A stretch of 64,000 bases of DNA. It comes from Limnohabitans sp. 2KL-27. GTDB lineage: Bacteria; Pseudomonadota; Gammaproteobacteria; Burkholderiales; Burkholderiaceae_C. The position numbers and the translations under genes are program-made. The notes under the pieces are model-generated. The model had not been told where the DNA came from and did not search any database. It saw only the letters and a program-made list of their open reading frames with translations. The stretch lies in assembly GCF_001269345.1 (NCBI RefSeq), contig NZ_CXOP01000002.1, positions 930,853 through 994,852 of the forward strand. Direction: 5' to 3'. Shown here piece after piece: positions 9,882 to 18,423 of the stretch (position 1 is its first letter; every line of letters starts with the position of its first letter).

Positions 9882-10757
9882 GTGCAATTGCTGCAACTGC
9901 TGATCAGCGGTGTGGCCCAGGGTTGTATTTACGGACTCATTGCCCTGGGTTTCGTGCTGATTTACAAGGCCACCGAAACGGTGAGCTTTGCCCAGGGCGA
10001 CTTGATGATGGTGGGGGCTTTTTCGGGCCTGGCTGCCATGACGCTGCTGGGCTTTCCTTTCTGGATGGCGGTGCCAGCGGCCATCGTGGCCATGGGTATT
10101 TTTGGCGTGTTGGTCGAGCGCTTGGTCATTCGCCCCATCCTCGGGCAACCGGCTTTTTCCATCGTCATGCTGACCATCGGTGTCGGTTATGTGTTGCGCG
10201 GGCTGATCACCATGATCCCTGACGTGGGCACCGACACCCACACCATGCCAGTGCCCTATGCGGGCGAGGTCCTGCGCTTGGGTGGTCTGGTGATTGCGGC
10301 CGAGCAAATGGTGGTGATCGGCGCCACGGGCATCCTGTGCCTGGGCCTGTTTGCCATGTTCAAGTACAGCAAGCTGGGCATCGCCATGCAGGCGGCCTCG
10401 CAAAACCAGTTGGCCGCTTATTACATGGGCATCCCGGTCAAGCGCATCAACGGTCTGGTCTGGGGTCTGGCAGCCGGTGTGGCCGCGGTAGCCGGTCTGC
10501 TTTTGGCGCCCATCACCTTTGTGCACGCCAACATGGGCTTCATTGGCCTCAAAGCCTTTCCCGCTGCGGTGGTAGGGGGGTTTGGCAGTTTGCCCGGTGC
10601 CATCGTGGGCGGTCTCGTGATCGGCATCGTCGAGTCGCTTTCGGGTTTTTATCTGCCCGAAGGCTTCAAGGACATCGCGCCCTACATCGTGGTGTTGCTC
10701 ATGCTGGTGCTCAAGCCCAATGGCTTGTTCGGCGAGCAACTGCGCAAGAAAGTCTGA
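9882..10757 (+). CDS. livH: Branched-chain amino acid/carboxylate ABC transporter permease LivH
   Basis: Inner-membrane permease of a HAAT-type ABC importer, 291 residues with about eight hydrophobic segments. The family motif IYGLIALGFVLIYKATE and the permease loop GGFGSLPGAIVGGLVIGIVE are present. The open frame extends upstream to 9780, but a strong AGGAGA site precedes GTG 9882 (VQLLQLLISGVAQG), which gives the normal N-terminus. It is first in livH-livM-livG-livF-ligase-binding protein, with a 9-bp gap to livM. The linked acyl-CoA ligase suggests that the transported compound is a carboxylic acid and not leucine. Confidence 0.93.
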   Translation: MQLLQLLISGVAQGCIYGLIALGFVLIYKATETVSFAQGDLMMVGAFSGLAAMTLLGFPFWMAVPAAIVAMGIFGVLVERLVIRPILGQPAFSIVMLTIGVGYVLRGLITMIPDVGTDTHTMPVPYAGEVLRLGGLVIAAEQMVVIGATGILCLGLFAMFKYSKLGIAMQAASQNQLAAYYMGIPVKRINGLVWGLAAGVAAVAGLLLAPITFVHANMGFIGLKAFPAAVVGGFGSLPGAIVGGLVIGIVESLSGFYLPEGFKDIAPYIVVLLMLVLKPNGLFGEQLRKKV

Positions 10758-10766
10758 GGCTCCGGC

Positions 10767-11843
10767 ATGCGTTTCATTTTCAAAACCGAATACAACCAGG
10801 ACATCACCCTGGCCAAACATGGCGGCCATGTGTTCTGGTACAGCTTGCTGGCCGCCTTTTTGGTGGTCGCACCCTGGGCTGTGCCCGAATACTGGCTGGC
10901 GCAGTTGACCTTTGTTTTGATCTACGCGGTGGTCGGCCTGGGCTTGATGCTGCTGGCGGGTTTTACCGGCCTGTTCTCGCTGGGCCATGCCGCATTTTTG
11001 GGCGTGGGGGCTTACACCCAGGCCGTGATGGTCAATGCGGGCGTGCCCTTTCCGCTGGCGCTGGTTTGTGCAGGTGTGTTCTCGGCCATCGCGGGCGTGA
11101 TCGTGGGCCTGCCGGCGCTGCGGGTCAAAGGCATTTATCTCGGCATGGCCACGCTGGCGTTTGGGTTCATCGTTGAAGAGGGCATGGCCCGCTGGGAAAG
11201 CGTCACGGGCGGCAATGCGGGCCTGATGGTCAGCTACCCGAAGCTGGGCGGTTGGACCCTGGACAGCACCGAAGAGTTTTACTTCCTGTGCCTGTTGGTG
11301 ACGGTGGGGGCCACGTTGGCCATCGTCAACTTGCTGCGTTCGTCCACCGGGCGCGCCTTTGTGGCCATCCGCGACTCCGAAATATCGGCGCAAAGCATGG
11401 GCATCCACCTGGCGCGTTACAAGACCTTGTCGTTCGCCTTGTCGGCCGCGCTGGCGGGCATTGGCGGCGCCTTGTATGCGCACAAAATCCAGTTCCTCTC
11501 GCCCGAGCAATTCAGCATCATCCAGTCGATTGACTTGCTTTTGATGGTGGTGATTGGTGGCCTGGGCTCGATTCATGGGGCCTTCTTGGGCGCCATTTTC
11601 CTGATCGTGATGCCGCAACTCATCGCCCTGGGCAAAGACTTTTTGCCAGCTGCCATCGGGGGCGCCGCCGGCTTGCAGGGAACGGTGTACGGCATGGTGC
11701 TGATTGCCTTTGTGTTGTTCGAGCCCATGGGTCTGTATGGCCGCTGGCTCAAGGTGCGCACCTGGTTCCAGTTGTTCCCGTTTTACCGCCGTGGCCTGTT
11801 CAAGCGCCAGAAATCGTTCCAGAAGTCGGACCGCCTGAAATGA
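10767..11843 (+). CDS. livM: Branched-chain amino acid/carboxylate ABC transporter permease LivM
   Basis: Second membrane subunit, 358 residues. The LivM core includes GLGLMLLAGFTGLFSLGHAA, LPALRVKGIYLGMATLAFGF and the coupling-loop region VIGGLGSIHGAFLGAIF. An N-terminal ~30-residue cytoplasmic segment precedes the first membrane span, and the C-terminus is basic (RRGLFKRQKSFQKSDR). The stop overlaps the livG start by ATGA at 11840, implying coupled translation. Confidence 0.93.
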   Translation: MRFIFKTEYNQDITLAKHGGHVFWYSLLAAFLVVAPWAVPEYWLAQLTFVLIYAVVGLGLMLLAGFTGLFSLGHAAFLGVGAYTQAVMVNAGVPFPLALVCAGVFSAIAGVIVGLPALRVKGIYLGMATLAFGFIVEEGMARWESVTGGNAGLMVSYPKLGGWTLDSTEEFYFLCLLVTVGATLAIVNLLRSSTGRAFVAIRDSEISAQSMGIHLARYKTLSFALSAALAGIGGALYAHKIQFLSPEQFSIIQSIDLLLMVVIGGLGSIHGAFLGAIFLIVMPQLIALGKDFLPAAIGGAAGLQGTVYGMVLIAFVLFEPMGLYGRWLKVRTWFQLFPFYRRGLFKRQKSFQKSDRLK

Positions 11844-12673
11844 ACGCAGACATCCTTTTATCCGCACAAGACCTCAGCGTGCGCTTTGGTGGCGTGTTGG
11901 CCGTCAACAAGGTCAGCTTCGACGTCAAGCGCGGCGAGGTCTTCACCCTGATCGGCCCGAACGGCGCTGGCAAGACCACCGTGTTCAACCTCATCAGCCG
12001 CATCTACACGCCCACCACGGGTGTGATCGATTACGCCGGGCCACAAGGCACGCTGCGCCTGACCGACCAGCAGCCGCACCAGATCGCGAGCCTGGGCATT
12101 GCCCGCACCTTTCAGAACATTGAATTGTTCGAGCACGCCACCGTGCTGCAAAACCTGCTGATTGGCCGCCACACGCACCGCAAGACGGGGGTTTGGAGCG
12201 AGATGTTTTTCAGCGGCAAAACCCGTGCGGCTGAAATCGAGGCACGTGAAAAGGTCGAAGAGGTCATTGATTTTCTGGACCTGCAACACCACCGCGACTC
12301 GATGGTGGCGGGCCTGCCCTATGGTGTGCGCAAAGTGGTCGAGCTGGCGCGGGCCTTGTGCACCGAGCCCAAGTTGCTGCTGCTGGACGAGCCCTCCTCG
12401 GGTCTGAACGTCGAGGAAACCGAAGACATGGCGTTCTGGATCTCGGACATCAAAAACGAGCTGGGCATCACCGTGCTCATGGTCGAGCACGACATGAGTC
12501 TGGTCTCCAAAGTGTCGGACCGTGTGCTGGCCATGAGCCAGGGCGAAGAACTCGCCACCGGCACGCCCAGCCAGGTGCAAAGCGACCCGGGTGTGATCGA
12601 GGCCTATCTGGGCTCGGTGGACGATGTGTCCAGTCTGCGCCGCGAAAACCACGTGCCCGGAGGTGCCGCATGA
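11840..12673 (+). CDS. livG: Branched-chain amino acid/carboxylate ABC transporter ATPase LivG
   Basis: Cytoplasmic nucleotide-binding subunit, 277 residues. Walker A is GPNGAGKTT (about 39-47), the signature is the LivG-type LPYGVRKVVELARAL, Walker B is LLLLDEPSSGL and the H-loop is MVEHDM. ATGA overlaps join it both to livM upstream and to livF downstream. It pairs with LivF to drive import. Confidence 0.94.
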   Translation: MNADILLSAQDLSVRFGGVLAVNKVSFDVKRGEVFTLIGPNGAGKTTVFNLISRIYTPTTGVIDYAGPQGTLRLTDQQPHQIASLGIARTFQNIELFEHATVLQNLLIGRHTHRKTGVWSEMFFSGKTRAAEIEAREKVEEVIDFLDLQHHRDSMVAGLPYGVRKVVELARALCTEPKLLLLDEPSSGLNVEETEDMAFWISDIKNELGITVLMVEHDMSLVSKVSDRVLAMSQGEELATGTPSQVQSDPGVIEAYLGSVDDVSSLRRENHVPGGAA

Positions 12674-13488
12674 GCGCAGCCAACCCCACCCTGAACGCGG
12701 CTGCTGAGCCCGTTGCTGATGACTTGATGCTCAAACTGCTCAACGTGGAAAGCGCCTACGGTCCGATCAAGGCGATCCGCGGCGTGAGCCTGCAGGTGCG
12801 GCGCGGCGAAATTGCCACCGTGCTCGGCTCCAATGGCGCGGGCAAGACCACCATCCTCAAGACCATCAGCGGCATCATCGACCCGCGCAAGGGCTCGATC
12901 GAGTTCAAAGGCCAGAGCATCACCGCGCAAGACCCGGCCATCATCGTGCAACGCGGCCTGATGCATGTGCCCGAAGGCCGGGAGGTGTTCCCGCTGCTGT
13001 CCATCCGTGACAACTTGCTCATGGGGGCCTTCACCCGCAAGGACCGCGATGGCGTGGCCCGCGACATGGAAGCGGTTTACAACTATTTCCCCATCCTGCG
13101 CGAGCGGGCCGCGCAGGACGCTGGCTTGCTCTCGGGCGGTCAGCAGCAGATGCTGGCGATCAGTCGCGCACTCATGGCCAATCCGGACTTGATCTTGCTG
13201 GATGAACCCAGCTTGGGCCTGTCCCCGAAACTGACCAAAGAGATTTTTGAAATCGTGGTGCGCATCAACCGCGAGCGCGGCACCACCATTTTGCTGGTCG
13301 AACAAAACGCCAACATGGCGCTCAATGCCTCGGACTACGGTTATGTGTTGGAAAACGGCCGCATCGTGATGGAAGACAGCTGCGCCCGTTTGCGTGAAAA
13401 GGACGACATCAAGGAGTTCTACTTGGGCATGAAGGAAGAAGGCGTGCGTGCCGACCGCCGCTGGAAAAAGAAGAAAACCTGGAGATAA
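12670..13488 (+). CDS. livF: Branched-chain amino acid/carboxylate ABC transporter ATPase LivF
   Basis: Second ATPase of the importer. Starting at ATG 12670, inside the ATGA overlap with livG, it has 272 residues. The first ~19 residues are extra relative to most LivF proteins, so an internal start at 12727 (MLKLLNVES) is possible. Walker A GSNGAGKTT, Q-loop region, signature LSGGQQQMLAISRAL and Walker B LILLDEPSLGL are all present. The frame is also open upstream of 12670, but that extension overlaps livG and is not LivF-like. The ligase gene starts 3 bp after the stop. Confidence 0.93.
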   Translation: MSAANPTLNAAAEPVADDLMLKLLNVESAYGPIKAIRGVSLQVRRGEIATVLGSNGAGKTTILKTISGIIDPRKGSIEFKGQSITAQDPAIIVQRGLMHVPEGREVFPLLSIRDNLLMGAFTRKDRDGVARDMEAVYNYFPILRERAAQDAGLLSGGQQQMLAISRALMANPDLILLDEPSLGLSPKLTKEIFEIVVRINRERGTTILLVEQNANMALNASDYGYVLENGRIVMEDSCARLREKDDIKEFYLGMKEEGVRADRRWKKKKTWR

Positions 13489-13491
13489 GAC

Positions 13492-15348
13492 ATGAGCCAA
13501 CTCTGGGACACCTCCGGCATTGCGCCGCAAAAAAACAGCGTCATGGCGGGCGAGACCATTCCCGCCATTTTCTGGAACGCAGTGGCCGCACGCGGCCCCA
13601 ATGTCTGGATGCGCCAAAAAGACCTGGGCATCTGGCGCAGCTGGACCTGGAACGAAACCGCCCAGGCCGTGCGTGAGATCGGCCACGGCTTGATGGCGCT
13701 GGGCTTTGAGGCGCGGCACACCGCCTCTATTTTGTCCAACACCAACATCGAGTGGGTGCTGTGCGACTTGGCCGTACTGAGCGCGGGCGGTGTGTCCAAC
13801 GGCATCTACCCGACCGACGCGGCCGAGCAGGTGCATTACCTGTGCGCAGACTCGGGCACCCGCGTGCTGTTTGTCGAGGATGACGAGCAGCTCGACAAGG
13901 CCTTGGCCGTGCGCGATGGCTTGCCCTTGTTGCAAAAAATCGTTGTGTTCGACATGGACGGTTTGCGCGACTTCCACGACCCGATGGTCATCAGCCTGCA
14001 ACAGCTCCAAGCTCTGGGCCGCGAGCACGCCCAGCAACACCCCGACATGCTCCCGCAGCGCAGCGCGGCTTGCAAACCGGAAGACTTGGCCATTCTGGTT
14101 TACACCTCGGGCACCACCGGCAAACCCAAGGGCGGCATGCACAGCCACCATGGACTGGTCTACACCGTGCGCGGCTACAACACCCTGATCGCCCGTGACG
14201 AGCGCGACGAGTGCATGTGTTTCTTGCCGCTGTGCCACATTGCCGAACGCATGGGGGGAGAGTATTTCTCGATGTACACCGGCGCCAAACTCAACTTTGT
14301 TGAGAACCCCGAGACGGTGCCTGAAAACGTGCGCGAAATCGCGCCCACCGTGTTCACCGCTGTGCCCCGTGTGTGGGAAAAGTTTTATTCTGGCGTGATG
14401 ATCGCGCTCAAGGAAGCGGGTGGCTTGCAGCAAGCGGTGTATGGCTGGGCGATTGGCGTGGGCCAGCAGGTGGCCGATTTGGTGCTGGCGAAAAAGCCGG
14501 TGCCCGCCAGCCTGAAGCTGCGCTTTCATGTGGCGCGCCTGTTGGCACTGAACAATGTGCGCAAGATGATCGGTATCCACCGCGCTCGCTTTTTGGTCAC
14601 GGGCGCGGCGCCCATTTCCCCCGATTTGGTGCGTTGGTATTTGGCCTTGGGCTTGCCCATGCTCGAGGTCTGGGGCATGACAGAGACCTGCGGCGCTGCC
14701 ACCGGCGTGCCCGCCGACCGGATCAAGCCCGGCTCCATTGGCCCGGCCGCCGAATACAACGAGATGCGTCTGGACCCGGTGACCGGTGAAATTCTGGTGC
14801 GCGGCCCCAATGTGTTCATGGGTTACCTGAATCTGCCTGAAAAAACAGCTGAGACCATCGATGCCGACGGCTGGCTGCACACGGGCGACGTGGGTGTGGT
14901 GGACGAGGAAGGGTTTTTCCGCATCACGGACCGGATGAAAGACATCATCATCACGGCTGGTGGTAAAAACATCACCCCCAGCGAATTGGAAAACGAACTG
15001 AAATTCTCGCCTTACGTCACCGATGCGGTGGTGATCGGCGACAAGCGACCTTATTTGACCGTGATTGTCATGATCGACCAGGAAAACGTGGAGAAATACG
15101 CCCAGGACAACGACGTGCCCTTCTCCAACTACGCCAGCTTGACGCACAGCGCCGAGGTTCAGGGTTTGATCCAGGCCGAAGTGGACCGGGTCAACAAGAA
15201 GTTTGCCCGCGTGGAGCAGATCAAGAAATTCTGGCTGCTCGACACGCAGCTGACGGCCGAAGACGAAGAGCTGACCCCGACCATGAAGCTCAAGCGCAAA
15301 TTGGTCGAGAACAAATACGCGCCCCAGATCGAGGCGATGTACCGATGA
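13492..15348 (+). CDS. AMP-dependent long-chain-type acyl-CoA ligase
   Basis: A 618-residue member of the adenylate-forming family that activates a carboxylic acid to its CoA thioester via an acyl-adenylate. The P-loop YTSGTTGKPKG is at about 204-214, the second motif is WGMTETCGAATG, and the hinge/lysine region is DRMKDIIITAGGKNITPSELE. It resembles FadD15-type ligases that accept long or bulky acids. It is embedded between livF and the binding-protein gene, so the imported substrate is probably activated immediately after uptake. The exact substrate is unknown; a citronellate-like acid would fit the neighbouring atu genes but is only an inference. Confidence 0.88.
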   Translation: MSQLWDTSGIAPQKNSVMAGETIPAIFWNAVAARGPNVWMRQKDLGIWRSWTWNETAQAVREIGHGLMALGFEARHTASILSNTNIEWVLCDLAVLSAGGVSNGIYPTDAAEQVHYLCADSGTRVLFVEDDEQLDKALAVRDGLPLLQKIVVFDMDGLRDFHDPMVISLQQLQALGREHAQQHPDMLPQRSAACKPEDLAILVYTSGTTGKPKGGMHSHHGLVYTVRGYNTLIARDERDECMCFLPLCHIAERMGGEYFSMYTGAKLNFVENPETVPENVREIAPTVFTAVPRVWEKFYSGVMIALKEAGGLQQAVYGWAIGVGQQVADLVLAKKPVPASLKLRFHVARLLALNNVRKMIGIHRARFLVTGAAPISPDLVRWYLALGLPMLEVWGMTETCGAATGVPADRIKPGSIGPAAEYNEMRLDPVTGEILVRGPNVFMGYLNLPEKTAETIDADGWLHTGDVGVVDEEGFFRITDRMKDIIITAGGKNITPSELENELKFSPYVTDAVVIGDKRPYLTVIVMIDQENVEKYAQDNDVPFSNYASLTHSAEVQGLIQAEVDRVNKKFARVEQIKKFWLLDTQLTAEDEELTPTMKLKRKLVENKYAPQIEAMYR

Positions 15349-15385
15349 TTGAACCCACCCATTTCTACAACAGGAGACTTGCAAC

Positions 15386-16555
15386 ATGAAAATCAAACTC
15401 AGCCTCATCGCCGCTGCGATGGCCCTGACCGCTGGCGCGGCCATGGCCCAGACGCAAGGCGTGTCCAAAACCGAGATCACGCTCGGCTCCATCCAGGATT
15501 TGTCGGGCCCGCTGGCCGGCTTTGGCAAGCAGGTGCGCTTGGGCATGATGCTGCGTGTGGACGAAGCCAACGAGCAAGGCGGCATCAACGGCCGCAAGTT
15601 CAAGCTGCTGGTCGAAGACTCGGCCTATGACCCTCGCCGCGCCGTGCTGGCCGCGCAAAAGCTGGTCAACCAAGACAAGATTTTCGCCATGATCGGCCAC
15701 ATCGGCACAGCGCAAAACATGGCCGCCATGCCGGTGCAGTTCCAGAAGAACGTGATCAATTTCTTCCCGGTCACGGCCGCGCGTGAAATGTACGAGCCCT
15801 TCCACAAGCTCAAGTACTCGTTTGCCGCCACCTACTACGACCAGATGCGTCTGGGATTGCCCATCTTGGTCAAGGAAAAGAACGCCAAGCAAATCTGCGC
15901 CATGCACCAGGACGATGAATTCGGCCTGGAAGTGTTCCGTGGTGCCGAAGCGGGTCTGAAGACCATGGGCATGCAGTTTGCCGAAGTCACCACCTACAAA
16001 CGTGGCGCGACCGACTTTGCATCGCAGATGCAAAAACTGGCCTCGTCCAAGTGCGACTTCGTGGTCATGGGCACCATCATCCGCGAAACCATTGGCGGCA
16101 TCGCCACAGCGCGTCGCTTGGGTTTCAACCCGACCTTCTTGGGCTCGAGCGCGTCTTACACCGACTTGATCCACAAGTTGGGCGGCCCTGCCATGAATGG
16201 CTTTTATTCCACCATGTCGACCCAGCACCCCTATCTGGACGAGGCCGCACAGCCCATCCGTTTCTGGGCCAACAAGTACAAGACCAAGTTCAACGAAGAT
16301 CCAACCGTTTTCTCGGTTTACGGTTACAACGCCATTGACTCGTTCTTGCGCGCGGTGGAGAAATCCGGCAACAACGTGACCACCGAAAGCATCATCAAGG
16401 CCATGGACACCATGGTGATTCCGCCCGATATTTTTGGCACAGGCGAAATGACCTTCACCGCCACCAAGCGACTGGGCAGCAATGCCTCGCGCATGTCGCA
16501 AATCACCGATGGCCGCTGGAAAGTGACCTCGGGCTACTTCAGCGACAAGAAGTAA
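15386..16555 (+). CDS. Periplasmic substrate-binding protein of the Liv-type transporter
   Basis: A 389-residue type I periplasmic binding protein. The signal peptide MKIKLSLIAAAMALTAGAAM is cleaved after the following alanine. The mature part begins QTQGVSKTEITLGSIQDLSG and has the VRLGMMLRVDEANEQGGING motif typical of LivK-like proteins. It captures the substrate for the LivHM permease. It lies 37 bp after the ligase gene with a GGAG ribosome-binding site and is the last gene of the operon, followed by a strong terminator. The ligand cannot be read from sequence. Confidence 0.9.
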   Translation: MKIKLSLIAAAMALTAGAAMAQTQGVSKTEITLGSIQDLSGPLAGFGKQVRLGMMLRVDEANEQGGINGRKFKLLVEDSAYDPRRAVLAAQKLVNQDKIFAMIGHIGTAQNMAAMPVQFQKNVINFFPVTAAREMYEPFHKLKYSFAATYYDQMRLGLPILVKEKNAKQICAMHQDDEFGLEVFRGAEAGLKTMGMQFAEVTTYKRGATDFASQMQKLASSKCDFVVMGTIIRETIGGIATARRLGFNPTFLGSSASYTDLIHKLGGPAMNGFYSTMSTQHPYLDEAAQPIRFWANKYKTKFNEDPTVFSVYGYNAIDSFLRAVEKSGNNVTTESIIKAMDTMVIPPDIFGTGEMTFTATKRLGSNASRMSQITDGRWKVTSGYFSDKK

Positions 16556-16578
16556 AACCAGCAAGCGCTGCTTGAAAT

Positions 16579-16617
16579 AACCGCCAGCACCCCCAAGGGC
16601 CTGGCGGTTTTTTTTGG
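16579..16617 (+). terminator. Intrinsic terminator of the liv operon
   Basis: Stem AACCGCCAG/CTGGCGGTT with a 13-nt loop, then a run of T residues. It is placed 23 bp after the binding-protein stop and closes the livHMGF-ligase-binding protein operon. Confidence 0.88.
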
Positions 16618-16654
16618 CCAGTCAACCCTCAAACAAGCTGTCTCAAATGGGCTG

Positions 16655-17116
16655 TCAACCGCCCGAGTTGGAGCGATGGCGTCTGACTGCCACGCGCAGG
16701 CGCCAGCCGAGTTTCACCAATACATAAGCCAGAGCGCCGCCGCCCACACCAAAAATACCCATGCCCAACAACACCGGGCCACCCACTTCTTGCAGACTGT
16801 TGGCCCAGCTTGAATCGGGCAAGTCAGGTGCGGAAAAGGTCTCGCCCAAGAACAGGTTTCCGACCGGGTAGGCCAGCCACAGCCAAAAACCGAAAGTCAG
16901 AGGGTTGGTCAACAGGGTCATGACCGCTGCCGCTGGGATGTTGCCACGCCACCAGGTGCAGTGGGCTGCTGCGACAAAAGTCTGACCCAGAGGAATCACG
17001 AACGCCCAAAAGGTGCCAATGGCCACCCCACGTGCCACCGATTCATGCTGGAGCCGCCACAGATGGGGCTGCAGCAGGTGGTATGCCACCGGGCGTAAGC
17101 CAGTGTGTTGGGCCAA
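16655..17116 (-). CDS. DUF2062 membrane protein, possibly truncated by an in-frame TGA
   Basis: Small membrane protein of the DUF2062 family with the signature SVARGVAIGTFWAFVIPLGQ, the NPLTFGFWLWLAYPVGN segment and two or three hydrophobic stretches. As it stands it must start at TTG 17116 (153 residues). Upstream in the same frame is an in-frame TGA at 17134-17132. Beyond it, ATG 17176 begins MPVFRSFWASLKKA, which with PTRES after the TGA rebuilds a normal DUF2062 N-terminus. A single change in a TGG codon would explain the break. Function is unknown; the family is often described as membrane-associated and uncharacterised. Confidence 0.75.
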   Translation of the reverse strand: MAQHTGLRPVAYHLLQPHLWRLQHESVARGVAIGTFWAFVIPLGQTFVAAAHCTWWRGNIPAAAVMTLLTNPLTFGFWLWLAYPVGNLFLGETFSAPDLPDSSWANSLQEVGGPVLLGMGIFGVGGGALAYVLVKLGWRLRVAVRRHRSNSGG

Positions 17117-17326
17117 GGATTCGCGGGTAGGTCATGCTTTTTTCAGCGAAGCCCAAAAGGAGCGGAAGACAGGCATGGCGTGTCCAATGGTTTGATGGAG
17201 GCATGTTGCCCATGTGCGGCTTCAGGAAACAGCAAGGAAAATCAGTCTGATATTCCTTTTTTTTGAGAATGAATTATCGTTTTATTCAGTAAAAATAGAG
17301 GCCTTCAAAAGAACCTTCCGGTCCAT

Positions 17327-17350
17327 CGGCGTCGGTCATGGGTGACGCCG
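17327..17350 (+). other. Hairpin in the terC leader
   Basis: Stem CGGCGTC/GACGCCG with a 10-nt loop, 53 bp before the terC start. The 226-bp gap 17177-17402 is AT-rich around 17250-17300 and presumably contains the terC promoter. TerC/Alx genes are often under a manganese riboswitch, but its conserved core was not found here, so only a hairpin is claimed. Confidence 0.4.
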
Positions 17351-17402
17351 CTAGACGGGTCGATTCGGATGATGAGTGTCTTCAATAACAAAGAGGTATT
17401 TC

Positions 17403-18350
17403 ATGGAAACCGTTGCCCCCCTGTGGCTCTGGGCCACCTTTGTGGCCATCGTTTTGGTGTCGTTGTTCGTGGATTTTGTCGTGCTCAAAAAGCAAGGTTC
17501 CCACGACATCGGGGTCAAGGAGGCGCTCAATTGGTCGCTGATCTGGATTGCGCTGAGCTTTTTGTTCAATGGTTTGTTCTGGTGGGCCATCAAGGACACC
17601 ACCGGTTCGGTGGAGATGGCCAACACCAAGTCGCTGGAGTTTCTGACGGGTTACTTGATTGAAAAGTCACTGGCGGTGGACAACATTTTTGTCTTCCTGA
17701 TGATCTTCACTTATTTTGCTGTTCCCACACATTTCCAAAAGCGAGTGCTCATGATCGGCATCATCGGTGCCATCGTGCTGCGCACCATCATGATTTTGGT
17801 GGGGGGGTGGTTGCTGGCCGAGTTCCATTGGGTGCTGTATGTGTTCGGTGCTTTCCTGATCCTCACCGGCGTCAAGATGTGGTGGGCTGCTGGCAAAGAG
17901 CCGGATCTCGATGACAACCCGGCGCTCAAGCTGCTGCGCAAGGTCTTGCCTGTGAGCAAGAACTACGACGGTGAGAATTTCTGGACGGTCGAAAACGGCA
18001 AGAAGATCGCGACCCCGCTGTTCATGGTGATCTGCCTGATCGCCTTGACCGATGTGATCTTTGCGGTCGATTCAATCCCAGCGATTTTTGCGATCACTTC
18101 GGACCCGTTCATCGTGTTGACCAGCAACGTGTTCGCGATCTTGGGTCTGCGTGCCATGTACTTCTTGCTGGCGGCGGTGGCCAACAAGTTCCATTTGCTC
18201 AATTACGGGCTGGCCGTGATCCTGGTCTTCATCGGCACCAAGATGTGCCTGATCGATGTGTTCAAGATTCCAGTGGGTGTTTCCTTGGGTGTGGTGGTTG
18301 GCATCTTGGCCGCGACCATGCTGCTGAGCGTGCGCTCGGCCAAAGCCTGA
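17403..18350 (+). CDS. TerC/Alx family membrane protein
   Basis: Integral membrane protein of 315 residues with about eight or nine hydrophobic spans. TerC/Alx hallmarks are VKEALNWSLIWIALSFLFNG, the acidic EKSLAVDNIFVFLMIFTYF and the second acidic motif ALTDVIFAVDSIPAIFA. Members have been linked to manganese export and to tellurite resistance. No other ter genes are present, so a metal-export role is more likely than tellurite resistance. The open frame extends nine codons upstream, but ATG 17403 follows AAAGAGG and gives the normal METVAPLWLW start. It is a single-gene unit with a terminator behind it. Confidence 0.88.
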   Translation: METVAPLWLWATFVAIVLVSLFVDFVVLKKQGSHDIGVKEALNWSLIWIALSFLFNGLFWWAIKDTTGSVEMANTKSLEFLTGYLIEKSLAVDNIFVFLMIFTYFAVPTHFQKRVLMIGIIGAIVLRTIMILVGGWLLAEFHWVLYVFGAFLILTGVKMWWAAGKEPDLDDNPALKLLRKVLPVSKNYDGENFWTVENGKKIATPLFMVICLIALTDVIFAVDSIPAIFAITSDPFIVLTSNVFAILGLRAMYFLLAAVANKFHLLNYGLAVILVFIGTKMCLIDVFKIPVGVSLGVVVGILAATMLLSVRSAKA

Positions 18351-18369
18351 CGCGTTGCGCTCTTGAAGA

Positions 18370-18402
18370 AGCCTCCAGGGTCACAAGCTCTGGGGGCTTT
18401 TT
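18370..18402 (+). terminator. Intrinsic terminator after terC
   Basis: Stem AGCCTCCAG/CTGGGGGCT (one G-T pair) with an 11-nt loop, followed by TTTTC. It lies 19 bp after the terC stop, in the space before the convergent LysR gene. Confidence 0.8.
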
Positions 18403-18423
18403 CATGTCTGAAACTTCAGTGAC

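Noticed and set aside
9324..11867. 847-codon minus-strand frame across livH and livM
   Set aside because: Antisense shadow: low-complexity His/Gln/Arg-rich translation, and conserved plus-strand proteins explain the DNA.
12604..15603. 999-codon open frame on the minus strand opposite livF and the acyl-CoA ligase
   Set aside because: It is a shadow of strongly coding plus-strand genes in GC-rich DNA. It contains no recognisable domain and is rich in His, Gln, Gly and Val, as antisense frames of this kind are.
17132..17134. Selenocysteine codon in the DUF2062 gene
   Set aside because: There is no SECIS-like element and no selenoprotein of this family; a Trp-to-stop change or downstream start is simpler.
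17200..17402. Manganese riboswitch (yybP-ykoY type) upstream of terC
   Set aside because: TerC/Alx genes often have one, but the conserved core was not found; only a simple hairpin is visible.
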